Below, one piece after another: positions 54,011-62,831 of a DNA stretch of 64,000 nt. Below the pieces are notes generated by a model. The model did not search any database and was not told the DNA's origin. It worked only from the letters and a program-made list of their open reading frames with translations. The stretch is from Parvibaculum lavamentivorans DS-1 (GTDB lineage Bacteria; Pseudomonadota; Alphaproteobacteria; Parvibaculales; Parvibaculaceae), in contig NC_009719.1 in assembly GCF_000017565.1 (NCBI RefSeq), positions 1,178,001 to 1,242,000 of the forward strand, given 5' to 3'. The position numbers and the translations under genes are program-made. The stretch's first letter is position 1. Each line of letters starts with the position of its first letter.

Positions 54011-55519
54011 CTAGCCCGCTTGCCACTGAATATCGTTGGGCTGTGCCGCGACGAACCGGCTTCTCGGGAAGGTGGCGCGTGCTATTGTGCCTTCGTCCAC
54101 GACGCTTTCGAGTTCTATCGAACCGCCATGCAGGTTCATGATCTTGCGAACGAGCGGTAGTCCGAGGCCGGTGCCTTGTTGCGTCCGGGACATCGCATCT
54201 TCGACCTGGACGAATGGTTCGAAAATGCGTGTCGTATCCGCTGCCTTGATGCCGATGCCGGTGTCCCTCACGGCGAGCACCATATCTCCGGCGGGATTCA
54301 AGCCAAGCTCCACCGACACCTCGCCATTCTCGGGCGTGAATTTCAGAGCATTTGAGGTCAAGTTGATCGCGACCTGATTGAACAGACGTGGGTCGGCAAT
54401 GATCCACGGGATATCGTCGCGCACGCGGAAGCTGAGCTCGACACCCAGCTCGGATGCCCGTTGGCGGAACATGCGCATTGTGCTGTTCAGCGCTTCGACC
54501 GGGTCGATCGGCTCTTCTTCCAGTTGCAGCTTTCCCGCTTCGGCCTTCGAGATATCGAGGATGTCGTTGATGATACTCAGAAGATGGGCACCGCTCGACC
54601 GGATGTCAGCTGCATAATCGACATATTTAGGCTGTCCGACAGGTCCGAACATCTGGTTCGAGATGATTTCGGAAAAGCCGATGATGGCGTTGAGTGGCGT
54701 GCGCAACTCATGGCTCATGATGGCGAGGAAGTCGTTCTTGGCACGGTTGGCGGCTTCCGAACGGCTCAGGAGCCGCTCCGAACGCCGTTGTTCAGAGCGC
54801 AGCTTCTCATTGTCGATGAAGCTCCGGCGCAGATGATACTCCTGCACGTAGTTCACAAACATGCTGACACCCACGCCGAAAATCAGAAAGACGTTATTGT
54901 TGATAAGCATGTTTGTCGGAATGGGATTGACGAACAGAACCGCATATTCATATGCGGCACACGCCAGAACCGACATCAGGATCGAGTAGTAGTAGCGTAG
55001 CCGCCAGAGGCAGTTCACATAGCTGAGAATGATGAGAACGCCGGCGTAGTAGAGGTAATTGCCCGGCGCGGCCGCGATCGCAATCATGGCAACGACGGCA
55101 AGAGCAGGAATGGCCATTGCCAGCGACAACAAGGCCTGATGCCGGTACGAAAAGCCGGGCAGATAGGAAATGGCGACGATGGCGAGCAATAACGGACAGG
55201 CAATTCCAATGCGGATTGCCCACGCCTCGGTGGCGACTTCCGGAATGATGTAGGGATCGAAAACAGCGTACAGCGCGAAAATCACGGCGCCGAGCGCAAT
55301 CGAAAGACGCGTCAACCCGATATGACGCTCGTAATTCTGAACATTGTACCGATGCTCGACATCCGCCTGGCGAAACCGCAAGGTTATCGGATCGAGTGCA
55401 TAATCGGTCGATAGCTCGGCCGATACATGATCGACGGAATCGTGCCGTGCAGTGCGCGCTCCGCTCCCATGCCGCTCAGGCCCGCTCGAACCTTCGGCCA
55501 GATATTTCACTTCCGCCAT
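54011..55519 (-). CDS. membrane sensor histidine kinase
   Basis: A 502-residue hybrid-less kinase. Six hydrophobic segments (about residues 70-225) form the sensor, with no PAS or HAMP domain; a short coiled coil (EKLRSEQRRSERLLSRSEAAN) leads into the HisKA domain with His270 in FLAIMSHELRTPLNAIIGFSE, then the ATPase with NQVAINLTSNALKFTPENG, VRDTGIGI and GTGLGLPLVRKIMNLHGG. This layout (HELRTPLNAIIGFSEI) is that of PdhS/DivJ-like and other cell-cycle kinases of alphaproteobacteria, but assignment to one is not justified. Convergent with the PilZ-methyltransferase. Confidence 0.88.
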   Translation of the reverse strand: MAEVKYLAEGSSGPERHGSGARTARHDSVDHVSAELSTDYALDPITLRFRQADVEHRYNVQNYERHIGLTRLSIALGAVIFALYAVFDPYIIPEVATEAWAIRIGIACPLLLAIVAISYLPGFSYRHQALLSLAMAIPALAVVAMIAIAAAPGNYLYYAGVLIILSYVNCLWRLRYYYSILMSVLACAAYEYAVLFVNPIPTNMLINNNVFLIFGVGVSMFVNYVQEYHLRRSFIDNEKLRSEQRRSERLLSRSEAANRAKNDFLAIMSHELRTPLNAIIGFSEIISNQMFGPVGQPKYVDYAADIRSSGAHLLSIINDILDISKAEAGKLQLEEEPIDPVEALNSTMRMFRQRASELGVELSFRVRDDIPWIIADPRLFNQVAINLTSNALKFTPENGEVSVELGLNPAGDMVLAVRDTGIGIKAADTTRIFEPFVQVEDAMSRTQQGTGLGLPLVRKIMNLHGGSIELESVVDEGTIARATFPRSRFVAAQPNDIQWQAG

Positions 55520-55592
55520 GTGTAACCGAACGTCCGAAGAACTACTTTGGGCGTAGAGCGTTCAGGCTAGCGTTTAAACCTATAATGCTTGG

Positions 55593-55607
55593 TTAAGTGC
55601 GGATTAG
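55593..55607 (-). promoter_or_regulatory. CtrA-like box upstream of the histidine kinase gene
   Basis: TTAA (55593-55596), seven bases, TTAG (55604-55607) on the plus strand, i.e. CTAA-N7-TTAA toward the kinase gene, 74-88 bases before its ATG. One mismatch from the CtrA consensus. Confidence 0.3.
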
Positions 55608-55665
55608 CTGCGATTTTTTCCGCAGGACTGCGCCGTTCGCCGGGTAAGATACGATTGCAAACGGT

Positions 55666-56472
55666 TCAACTGCTTAAGGAAAAATAAATCAGTAGCAGGC
55701 TGCCGAAAAGAATCCGGTACCAGCCAAACACGGTGAAACCGTGGCTGCTCACGAAGCTGACGAGCCACTTCACAACCAGTAGCGCGGATATGAAGGCGGC
55801 GATGAAGCCCGCCGCGATGAGGTGCAGATCATCCATGCTGATCAGTTGCCATGTATCCCGCAGGCTCACCACGGAAGCTCCCAGCATCACAGGGATGGCA
55901 AGAAAGAACGAGAACTCAGCCGCCGTCTTCCTTTCAACACCCACAAGAAGCGCGCCTAGAATAGTCGCTCCTGACCTCGATACGCCGGGGACCAGCGCTA
56001 TGCACTGAAACAGACCGATCTTCAATGCCGTCCTCATGGAAAAGGCTTCGACGGACGTAATACGAGGCTCGAGATGGAGCCGTTCGACCACCACAATGGC
56101 AATTCCGCCGGTAATCAGAGCCGCACATACGACATAGGGCGTGAACAGCACTTCGAGTATGAAGTCGTGATAGAGGACGCCGAGAAGTCCTGCCGGAATG
56201 AGAGCGACGAAAATAGCACCAATGAAATTGCGAGCGCCGGCATCCCTCGGTGCATCGCGCAGCACGCGCGTCAAGCGGCCACTATAGAGTACGCAAATTG
56301 CGAGAATGGCGCCAAGCTGGATAACGACCTCAAAAACCTTTCCGGGGACACTTGAAAAGCCGAGAAGCTCTCCGACGATGATGAGGTGCCCCGTCGATGA
56401 AATCGGCAGAAACTCGGATACGCCCTCGACAATGCCGAGAATGATCGCGTGCAGGAAGTTGGGGTCGTTCAT
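55666..56472 (-). CDS. uppP: undecaprenyl-diphosphatase (BacA/UppP)
   Basis: A 268-residue multi-pass membrane phosphatase recycling undecaprenyl diphosphate for cell-wall synthesis, also giving bacitracin tolerance. Both signature motifs are intact: ILGIVEGVSEFLPISSTGHLIIVG at the N-terminus and CIALVPGVSRSGATILGALLVG about residues 155-180. The ATG at 56472 matches the family start; 24 further codons upstream are unmatched. It is downstream of gdh on the same strand, 118 bases away. Confidence 0.94.
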   Translation of the reverse strand: MNDPNFLHAIILGIVEGVSEFLPISSTGHLIIVGELLGFSSVPGKVFEVVIQLGAILAICVLYSGRLTRVLRDAPRDAGARNFIGAIFVALIPAGLLGVLYHDFILEVLFTPYVVCAALITGGIAIVVVERLHLEPRITSVEAFSMRTALKIGLFQCIALVPGVSRSGATILGALLVGVERKTAAEFSFFLAIPVMLGASVVSLRDTWQLISMDDLHLIAAGFIAAFISALLVVKWLVSFVSSHGFTVFGWYRILFGSLLLIYFSLSS

Positions 56473-56590
56473 CTTGGGGGAGAAATCCAGCTGGATATTG
56501 GGGGGAGAGACGACAACGAGGTTAGCACGCCGACCGTTACACAAATCTTATGTCAGGAGAATATGGCTCTGAAATTGCTGGCCGCAGCGG

Positions 56591-57844
56591 CTAAAACCCG
56601 GTGGCATCCAGCGCCTCCTTTACCCGGCTGACGGCGATGTCGAAAGCAGCCGAGCGAAAATCCAGGCTGTTCTCCCCGGCATGGTCGAATACGTCGCGTG
56701 CCGCTTTGCCCAAAATATTGGCAAGTTGAGCATCGACTTGTTCGAGCGACCAGACCTCCCGCTGCAGGTTTTGAACCCATTCGAAGTAGCTGACAATGAC
56801 ACCGCCCGCGCTGGCGAGAATGTCGGGCACGATGGCAATGCCACGTTCCTTGAGCAGCCGATCCGCCTCGCCGGTGACGGGTCCGTTTGCACCTTCAACG
56901 ATCACCGGCGCCGCGATATGGGGCGCGTTTTCGGCCGTAATGACATTGCCCAGCGCGGCGGGAATGAGATAGTCGCATTCCGTTTCAAGCAAGTGGGCTG
57001 GATCGAGCGCATCGTGATCATTCGTTTCGCAGAGAAGACCGCGCTCCTTCTTTCGCTTGGCAAGGGCATCGATGTCGACGCCCCCTTTCCGGTACACAGC
57101 GCTTCGAGAGTCGGATACTGCGACGACCTTCATTCCAAGTTCGGTCACCGCGCGAGCCGCATGAAGACCAACATTCCCGAAACCTTGAATGGCGACGGTC
57201 GCGCCTTTCAGCGGCGTGCCGTAACGCGCGGAATATTCCTTTATGACGATCCCTATGCCGTGACCGGTTGCTTTCTCGCGGCCGACGGATCCGCCAAGTG
57301 CCAGCGGTTTTCCGGTTACGGCTGCAGGCGAATGACCGTAGATCGCGGAATATTCGCTATGAATCCATCCCATCACTCGCGCATCTGTGCCCACATCCGG
57401 CGCCATAATGTCGCTGTTCGGCCCGATCTCCCGATGAATGCGCTTCACGAATTTTCGTGTCAGCGTTTCAAGTTCGCGCAGGGAAAGCTTGTGCGGGTCG
57501 CAGTCGATACCGCCCTTGCCGCCACCAAGAGGAATGTTCACCAGCGCAGTTTTCATCGTCATAAGGGACGCCAGCCCACGCACCTCCTCGATATCGACCT
57601 CTGGGTGATAACGCAGTCCCCCCTTGCAGGGGCCGCGTGCGCTTTGGTGTTGCACCCGGTAGCCACTGAAAATAGCGAGCTCTCCATTGTCCCGCACGAT
57701 CGGAATTTCGACCTTGATTTCGAGGGCGGCGAGAGAGAGCAGGGACTTTATGGAGGCGCTGTAGCCGAGGCGGTCGCAGGCAGCTGTGAGAAAGGTTTCA
57801 AAAGCCGATTTCATCGAGAGTCTTGGTGTCACATCCGTTCCCAT
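56591..57844 (-). CDS. Glu/Leu/Phe/Val-type dehydrogenase (glutamate dehydrogenase)
   Basis: A 417-residue amino-acid dehydrogenase, probably glutamate dehydrogenase, converting glutamate to 2-oxoglutarate and ammonia. The substrate-binding Lys lies in GPCKGGLRYHPEVD and catalytic Lys in NIPLGGGKGGI; GPNSDIMAPDVGTD and the NAD fold VAIQGFGNVGLHAARAV are standard. KEATGHGI-like text (GREKATGHGIGIVI) supports the GdhA type over leucine or phenylalanine enzymes, which are shorter. Divergent from the glycine-zipper protein over 181 bases. Confidence 0.9.
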   Translation of the reverse strand: MGTDVTPRLSMKSAFETFLTAACDRLGYSASIKSLLSLAALEIKVEIPIVRDNGELAIFSGYRVQHQSARGPCKGGLRYHPEVDIEEVRGLASLMTMKTALVNIPLGGGKGGIDCDPHKLSLRELETLTRKFVKRIHREIGPNSDIMAPDVGTDARVMGWIHSEYSAIYGHSPAAVTGKPLALGGSVGREKATGHGIGIVIKEYSARYGTPLKGATVAIQGFGNVGLHAARAVTELGMKVVAVSDSRSAVYRKGGVDIDALAKRKKERGLLCETNDHDALDPAHLLETECDYLIPAALGNVITAENAPHIAAPVIVEGANGPVTGEADRLLKERGIAIVPDILASAGGVIVSYFEWVQNLQREVWSLEQVDAQLANILGKAARDVFDHAGENSLDFRSAAFDIAVSRVKEALDATGF

Positions 57845-57932
57845 CTGATTGCTCGCCCCTTTGGCGCTTGGATTTGAGGGGAAAAGACCGGTTATTTCAA
57901 CCGTGGGGGCCGCCTCATTTGCGCCTTACTCA

Positions 57933-57947
57933 TTAACAGATGGTTCA
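57933..57947. promoter_or_regulatory. CtrA-like box between gdh and the repeat-protein gene
   Basis: TTAA (57933-57936), seven bases, TTCA (57944-57947), one mismatch from TTAA-N7-TTAA. It sits 79-93 bases before the repeat-protein ATG and 89-103 bases before the divergent gdh ATG, so it could serve either. Confidence 0.22.
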
Positions 57948-58025
57948 GATGCCGTTCAGGTGCTGGGTGTGAGGCTGACCTTCGTCGGCGGAATCTGATT
58001 TCCGTCTAGCGAATGGAGACACCTT

Positions 58026-59318
58026 ATGGTGCGGCATGGGCATATAACGAAACTCACTGGCGTCGCGACGGCGATTGCCTTGTGTCTTGGAACGAGCGCA
58101 ACGGCTTTCGCTGCCCCGGGCGATAATGGACGGGACGCCCGCTGGGGAAGAGAACCGCAACGCGAGCATAGAGAGCGGCAGACGCAGGAAAGGCGAGTTC
58201 AGCCTCAGCACCGGGACGCCGATCGACAGCCGCACCAGCGTCAGCAAGCCGACCAACAGCAGCGGCAACGCCAGCAGGCGGAGCAGCAACAGCGCCAGCG
58301 TCAGCAAGCCGAGCATCAGCAGCGGCAGCGTCAGCAGGCGGAGCAGCAACAGCGCCAGCGTCAGCAAGCCGAGCAACATCAGCGTCAGCGCCAGCAGGCG
58401 GAGCAGCAACAGCGCCAGCGTCAGCAAGCCGAGCAACACCAGCGTCAGCGCCAACAGGCGGAGCAACAGCAGCGCCAACGTCAACAAGCCGAGCAACAGC
58501 AGCGCCAACGTCAACAAGCCGAGCAACAGCAGCGCCAACGTCAGCAAGCGGAGCACCAGCAGCGGCAGCGCCAACGGGCGGAGCAGCAGCGCCAGCGGCA
58601 ACACGTCCACCAGAATGAACGTGACCGGCAGCGTTATCAGGCCCCGCCGGATCGCGGCTCACATTACAAACAAGTGAACCATCGTCAGACCTATCGGCCT
58701 GTCTACAAGGACCGCCCCTGGTATGGCCACCACTATGCAAAAGGGCATCGTCCGAGCCATCGTGGTCCTGTGGTCATATACCGCAACTCTTATCACGTCG
58801 TGACGATCCCGCAGCCGGTCTATATCGAACCCATGCCGGGCTACTACGATGCGCCTTACGGCTATTACGATTCCGTCTATGGCTATGACGATAATTATGG
58901 TGGCTATGGCTATCGCCGCTCGGCTTGCAACAGCGACAAGGTCGGTGCGGTTATTGGCGCCGTACTTGGCGGCGTTATTGGCGCCGAGCAGGGCAGGGGC
59001 GCCGGTCCGCTGGTTGGCGGTGCGGTCATTGGCGCGGTGCTTGGCGGCGTCCTCGGCCATGCAATCGATGCGAACAATCAGGCCTGTGTCGGCGACGTGC
59101 TGGAATATGTTCCCTCCAACCAATCCGTCTACTGGACAGATCCGGGCAATGGCTATGGCTATGGCTATGAGGTAACGCCCATGCGTACTTACGAGCCGTA
59201 TGAGGGCCAGTATTGCCGCGAATATCAGACGATCGTCACGATTGGTGGCCGGACCGAGCAGGCCTATGGCACCGCCTGCCGTCAGCCGGACGGCGCTTGG
59301 AAGACCGTCAACAGCTGA
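58026..59318 (+). CDS. secreted Gln-repeat protein with glycine-zipper (17 kDa antigen-like) end
   Basis: A 430-residue exported protein. A signal peptide (TGVATAIALCLGTSATAFA, cleavage before AP) is followed by a charged stretch, twelve near-perfect 10-residue repeats (about residues 71-190, core QQRQRQQAE), a His/Tyr-rich segment (KQVNHRQTYRPVYKDRPWYGHHYAKGHRP), a Tyr/Gly/Pro segment (PGYYDAPYGYYDSVYGYDD), and a glycine zipper (VGAVIGAVLGGVIGAEQGRGAG...GGAVIGAVLGGVLGH). The C-terminus (GGRTEQAYGTACRQPDGAW) matches the rickettsial 17 kDa surface-antigen family. Probably lies in the periplasm or outer membrane. The zipper and Cys pattern are known; the repeat is an addition. Confidence 0.82.
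   Translation: MVRHGHITKLTGVATAIALCLGTSATAFAAPGDNGRDARWGREPQREHRERQTQERRVQPQHRDADRQPHQRQQADQQQRQRQQAEQQQRQRQQAEHQQRQRQQAEQQQRQRQQAEQHQRQRQQAEQQQRQRQQAEQHQRQRQQAEQQQRQRQQAEQQQRQRQQAEQQQRQRQQAEHQQRQRQRAEQQRQRQHVHQNERDRQRYQAPPDRGSHYKQVNHRQTYRPVYKDRPWYGHHYAKGHRPSHRGPVVIYRNSYHVVTIPQPVYIEPMPGYYDAPYGYYDSVYGYDDNYGGYGYRRSACNSDKVGAVIGAVLGGVIGAEQGRGAGPLVGGAVIGAVLGGVLGHAIDANNQACVGDVLEYVPSNQSVYWTDPGNGYGYGYEVTPMRTYEPYEGQYCREYQTIVTIGGRTEQAYGTACRQPDGAWKTVNS
58236..58595 (+). repeat. 30-base tandem repeat within the Gln-repeat protein gene
   Basis: Twelve consecutive 30-base units, each close to CAGCGTCAGCAAGCCGAG plus 12 bases of CAG/CAA-type codons. The period equals ten codons, so unit gain or loss keeps the frame. 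Units differ mostly at synonymous positions and at an alternating Gln/His codon (QQ, HQ or QH), suggesting repeated duplication of blocks. Confidence 0.92.
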
Positions 59319-59473
59319 CGAGCTGATCTCCCTTGGCCTTGCGGGCGGTGCGTCTTCGTGCCGCCCGTTTCCTTGCCCGTCCACCTATGAAAGCGCTAGG
59401 CAGCTCGCCCGTCAGACGCCATCATTGGCTCAAGCGATCCTCAGAGGTTGCAACGGCCAAAAAGGGGGCGTTC

Positions 59474-60280
59474 ATGTCGAATGTCGAAAAAGTCGGCGAT
59501 TTCATCACCATCGAACGGCAGGGCCGCGTAGCAGTCGTCCGTTTTGACAGGGGCGACCGCGTCAATGCGCTGTCAGTTCAGCTTCTGCGGGACCTCGGTG
59601 CCACGGCCCGCCTGCTCCGTGATGACGTCACGACCAGTGCCATTGTGCTGGCAGGTGGCCGCGCCTTTACCGGCGGCGCTGACCTGACCGACCCGGAAAT
59701 GGCCAAGCGCGCAACGGTCTCTCTGCTCGAACGCCGCGAGATGCTGCGCGCGGGCCCTGACATGTGCGATGCATGGGAGGCGGTCGACCAGGTGACGATC
59801 GCTGCCATCGAGAGTTTCTGCATCGGCGGTGGCGTCGCGCTTGCCGCCGCCTGCGACTTCAGGATTGTTGCGCGAGGCGCACATTTCAGGCTTCCGGAAA
59901 TTCCGCTCGGCATGAACATGAGCTGGCACACTCAGCCCCGCCTCGTGAACCTCATTGGCCCCTCCCGCGCCAAACAGCTTACGATCTTCGGCGAACGCGT
60001 CACGGCGGAACAGGCGGAAGCATGGGGCCTCGCCGACGAAGTCTGCGCTGACGGCGAGGCACTGGCCGCCGCCCGGCGCTGGGCGGACAAGGTAGCCGCG
60101 CTGCCGCCCGTTTCCGTTCGCATGGCGAAGCGCGGTATCACGCAGGCCGCGACCGCGCTCAATGCCGTTTCCACCTACATGGATGCCGACCAGTTCGCGC
60201 TGACGGCGACGAGCGAAGACCATCGCGAGGCAGTGACGGCCTTTCTTGAAAAACGTTCGCCGAATTTTACCGGCCGTTGA
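59474..60280 (+). CDS. enoyl-CoA hydratase/isomerase family protein
   Basis: A 268-residue crotonase-fold protein. The oxyanion-hole segments AGGRAFTGGADL and ESFCIGGGVALAAACDFRI are present. By eye alignment, the first catalytic Glu of enoyl-CoA hydratase (GGGxEL) is replaced by Ala in GGGVALA, while the second Glu is kept in FRLPEIPLGMN; a single Glu fits isomerases or other crotonase reactions better than hydration. The start at 59474 is family-like. It is 17 bases before the amidohydrolase, so probably one transcript. Confidence 0.85.
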   Translation: MSNVEKVGDFITIERQGRVAVVRFDRGDRVNALSVQLLRDLGATARLLRDDVTTSAIVLAGGRAFTGGADLTDPEMAKRATVSLLERREMLRAGPDMCDAWEAVDQVTIAAIESFCIGGGVALAAACDFRIVARGAHFRLPEIPLGMNMSWHTQPRLVNLIGPSRAKQLTIFGERVTAEQAEAWGLADEVCADGEALAAARRWADKVAALPPVSVRMAKRGITQAATALNAVSTYMDADQFALTATSEDHREAVTAFLEKRSPNFTGR

Positions 60281-60297
60281 AACAGAGAAGAATTCAG

Positions 60298-62175
60298 ATG
60301 TCGTACGATCATCCAAAATCCCATCGCAGCGGTTGTCCTTGCTGTTCGCCTTACATCTGGGATGCCTACAGGCTTCCCCAGCCAGGTCTCAGCCGCAGGG
60401 GGTTCTTCGGCGCGGGCGCGGCGCTCACCGCTGCCGCACTGGCTGCGGTCACTGGTTCTCGCGCCGACGCTTCCGCCGCCGGTGTTGCCGCGCTTGCCTT
60501 CGCTGCCCCGCATATCGCTTCTGGTGAAACACGCCGCATCCGCGCCGGTCTCTCTGGCGCGACTATCTATCGCGGCGGCACGATAAGGACCATGAATCGC
60601 GCACAGCCACTCGCGGAAGCGGTTGCCGTCACAGGTGGCCGTATCGTCGCCGTCGGCAGCGAAGCCGAGGTTAAGGCACGTGCCGGCATTGGCGCAAACA
60701 TCGTTGATCTAGCGGGCAAGACCATGTTGCCGGGCTTCATCGACTGCCACGGCCATGTCTCCATGACGGCATTGCTCATGGGCTTCCAGAACCTCGCACC
60801 GGAACCGGCAGGTCCCATCCGCTCCATCGCCGACATCAAAAGCGAGTTGGCCAAATACCGCGAAAAGACCGGCGGCGGCCGAGGCGGCTGGCTTCTCGGT
60901 GCGAACTACGACGACTCTCTCCTTGTCGAAAAGCGCGCCATTACCTGCGCCGACCTCGATGAAGTTTCGACGGAGCAGCCGATCCTCGCCTACCATGCCT
61001 CTCTCCATGTCGCTGTGGTAAATTCATACGCGCTGTCGCTCCTTGGCATCACGGCCGATACGCCGAACCCTCCCGGCGGCGTCATACGCCGTTGGCCGGG
61101 CACGAATGAACCGAATGGCATTCTCGAGGAGGGTGCCATCACCCTTGCCATGCCGCGCCTGCCTCAAGCATCGAAGGAAGAACTTCTCGATCTTCTGGAT
61201 CGCGTACAGGAGCAATATGCCGCCTGGGGGATTACCACCGCCCAGGATGGTGCAACGCGCCGCCCCGATTTCGACCTGCTGACGCTCGCCGCCGAACGCG
61301 ACCGTTTGAAGATAGATATCGTCGCCTATCCCTTCTTCACCCATATCGAAGATCTGGCGAAAGGCAATATCGCGCTGAAGGAAGACTATAACGGTTTCAA
61401 GATCGGCGGCATCAAGTTGATGCTCGACGGCTCCCCGCAGGCAAAGACGGCGTGGCTGACCAAGCCTTATGAGGTGGTGCCACCCGGCTTCGATGCCGAT
61501 TATCGCGGCTACCACATCGTCGACGACGAAACTGCGGCGAAGCTGGTTGATGACGCTTTCGCGCGCGGCTGGCAGGTCTATGCGCATTGCAACGGCGATG
61601 CTGCGGCAGATCAGTTCATTGGCGCCATCGAGAAAGCTACGGCGAAGTACGGCCCCGCTGACAGACGCTCAACTGTGATCCACGCACAGACGCTGCGTGA
61701 AGACCAGCTCGACATGATGCAGCGGCTCGGCGTCATGCCTTCGTACTTTGTCTCCCATACGTTCTATTGGGGCGATTGGCACCGGGATTCTGTTCTCGGT
61801 AGTGAGCGCGCCTCGCGCATCAGTCCCGTGCGCTCCACAGTGGATCGCGGTATGCGATACACGCTTCACAACGATTCTCCTGTGGTCCCATCCGATTGCC
61901 GGATGCTGCTCTGGTCCGCGACGAACCGGCGCACACGCAGCGGACAGGTTTTGGGTGAAGATCAGCGCATCGGCGTGCATGATGCGCTGCGTGGCATCAC
62001 CCTCGACGCCGCGTATCAGCATTTTGAAGACGATATCAAAGGCTCTATCGAGATCGGCAAACTCGCCGATCTTGTTATCGTGGAGCAGGATCCGGAGACC
62101 ATGGACGTATCGGATCTCCGCGATCTTCATATCCTCGAAACGCTGAAGCGTGGCGAAACCATTTACTCGGCCTGA
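60298..62175 (+). CDS. Tat-exported amidohydrolase (YtcJ-like)
   Basis: A 625-residue metal-dependent hydrolase of the amidohydrolase_3/YtcJ type. Residues about 16-30 hold an unusual CPCC cluster (SGCPCCSPYIWDAYR), then a twin-arginine signal LSRRGFFGAGAALTAAAL, so it should be folded with metal in the cytoplasm and exported. Metal ligands include DCHGH (after MLPGF), the His in VYAHCNGD, a further His in VIHAQTL and Asp in LHNDSPVVP. ATG 60298 has AGAGAAG upstream; a TTG at 60277 is rejected. Lies between enoyl-CoA hydratase and TetR genes. The substrate is unknown. Confidence 0.87.
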   Translation: MSYDHPKSHRSGCPCCSPYIWDAYRLPQPGLSRRGFFGAGAALTAAALAAVTGSRADASAAGVAALAFAAPHIASGETRRIRAGLSGATIYRGGTIRTMNRAQPLAEAVAVTGGRIVAVGSEAEVKARAGIGANIVDLAGKTMLPGFIDCHGHVSMTALLMGFQNLAPEPAGPIRSIADIKSELAKYREKTGGGRGGWLLGANYDDSLLVEKRAITCADLDEVSTEQPILAYHASLHVAVVNSYALSLLGITADTPNPPGGVIRRWPGTNEPNGILEEGAITLAMPRLPQASKEELLDLLDRVQEQYAAWGITTAQDGATRRPDFDLLTLAAERDRLKIDIVAYPFFTHIEDLAKGNIALKEDYNGFKIGGIKLMLDGSPQAKTAWLTKPYEVVPPGFDADYRGYHIVDDETAAKLVDDAFARGWQVYAHCNGDAAADQFIGAIEKATAKYGPADRRSTVIHAQTLREDQLDMMQRLGVMPSYFVSHTFYWGDWHRDSVLGSERASRISPVRSTVDRGMRYTLHNDSPVVPSDCRMLLWSATNRRTRSGQVLGEDQRIGVHDALRGITLDAAYQHFEDDIKGSIEIGKLADLVIVEQDPETMDVSDLRDLHILETLKRGETIYSA

Positions 62176-62222
62176 AGTTGAACTGTCCAAGACCGACATC
62201 ACTTATTGACCAGAAGGACAAG

Positions 62223-62825
62223 ATGACCCCGCCCCCGGGAAAGCAAAAACAGGATGGCCGCCGCTTGCGCAGCGAAGTCAGCCGCCGCCGCATTGTCGAG
62301 GCTATGCGTGAACTGATTCGCGAAGGCTCGGTCGCGCCGCGGGCCGAGGAGGTCGCCGCGCGGGCGGATGTTGGACTTCGCAGCGTTTTCCGCCACTTCG
62401 ACGATATGGAAAGCCTCTATCGCGAAATTGCGGAGGCGATGCTTCTTGAAATTATGCCGATGGTGAACCTTCCTCAGCCTTCGGGGTCCACTGCGGAAAT
62501 CGTGTCGGAAATGATCGACCGGCGCGCCAAATTGTTCGAGCGGATCATGCCGTTTCGGACGGCGGCGGATGTGCACCTGCACCGTTCGCCCTTCCTGCAT
62601 GAAGATCGGTTGCGCATGAATGAGATGTTGCGCAAGGCAATGCGGTCCGCGCTCCCCGCCGGCATCCGCAAGGACAAGATGCTGCTCGACGCCTTGGACG
62701 CAGTCTTCAGTTTTGAATTCTGGCGCCGTCTCCGCTCGGACCAGGAGCTGTCTCCCGCCCAGGCCCGACGCGTCGTCGAGCACGTGACCTCGAGCCTTGT
62801 CGAGGGAAAACCAGGCAAGGGCTGA
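62223..62825 (+). CDS. TetR/AcrR-family transcriptional regulator
   Basis: A 200-residue TetR-like repressor. The DNA-binding domain is RRIVEAMRELIREGSVAPRAEEVAARADVGLRSVFRHFDDMESLYREI (about residues 22-69), with GLRSVFRHFDD as a divergent recognition helix. The C-terminal domain is helical. It is 47 bases after the amidohydrolase on the same strand and likely regulates this group. A longer frame starting 45 bases upstream is less likely given AAGGA before the chosen ATG. Confidence 0.88.
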   Translation: MTPPPGKQKQDGRRLRSEVSRRRIVEAMRELIREGSVAPRAEEVAARADVGLRSVFRHFDDMESLYREIAEAMLLEIMPMVNLPQPSGSTAEIVSEMIDRRAKLFERIMPFRTAADVHLHRSPFLHEDRLRMNEMLRKAMRSALPAGIRKDKMLLDALDAVFSFEFWRRLRSDQELSPAQARRVVEHVTSSLVEGKPGKG

Positions 62826-62831
62826 TTTCAC

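Noticed and set aside
58236-58595. Possible CRISPR array
   Set aside because: The 30-base units abut directly without spacers and lie in frame inside a protein-coding gene, so they are a coding tandem repeat.
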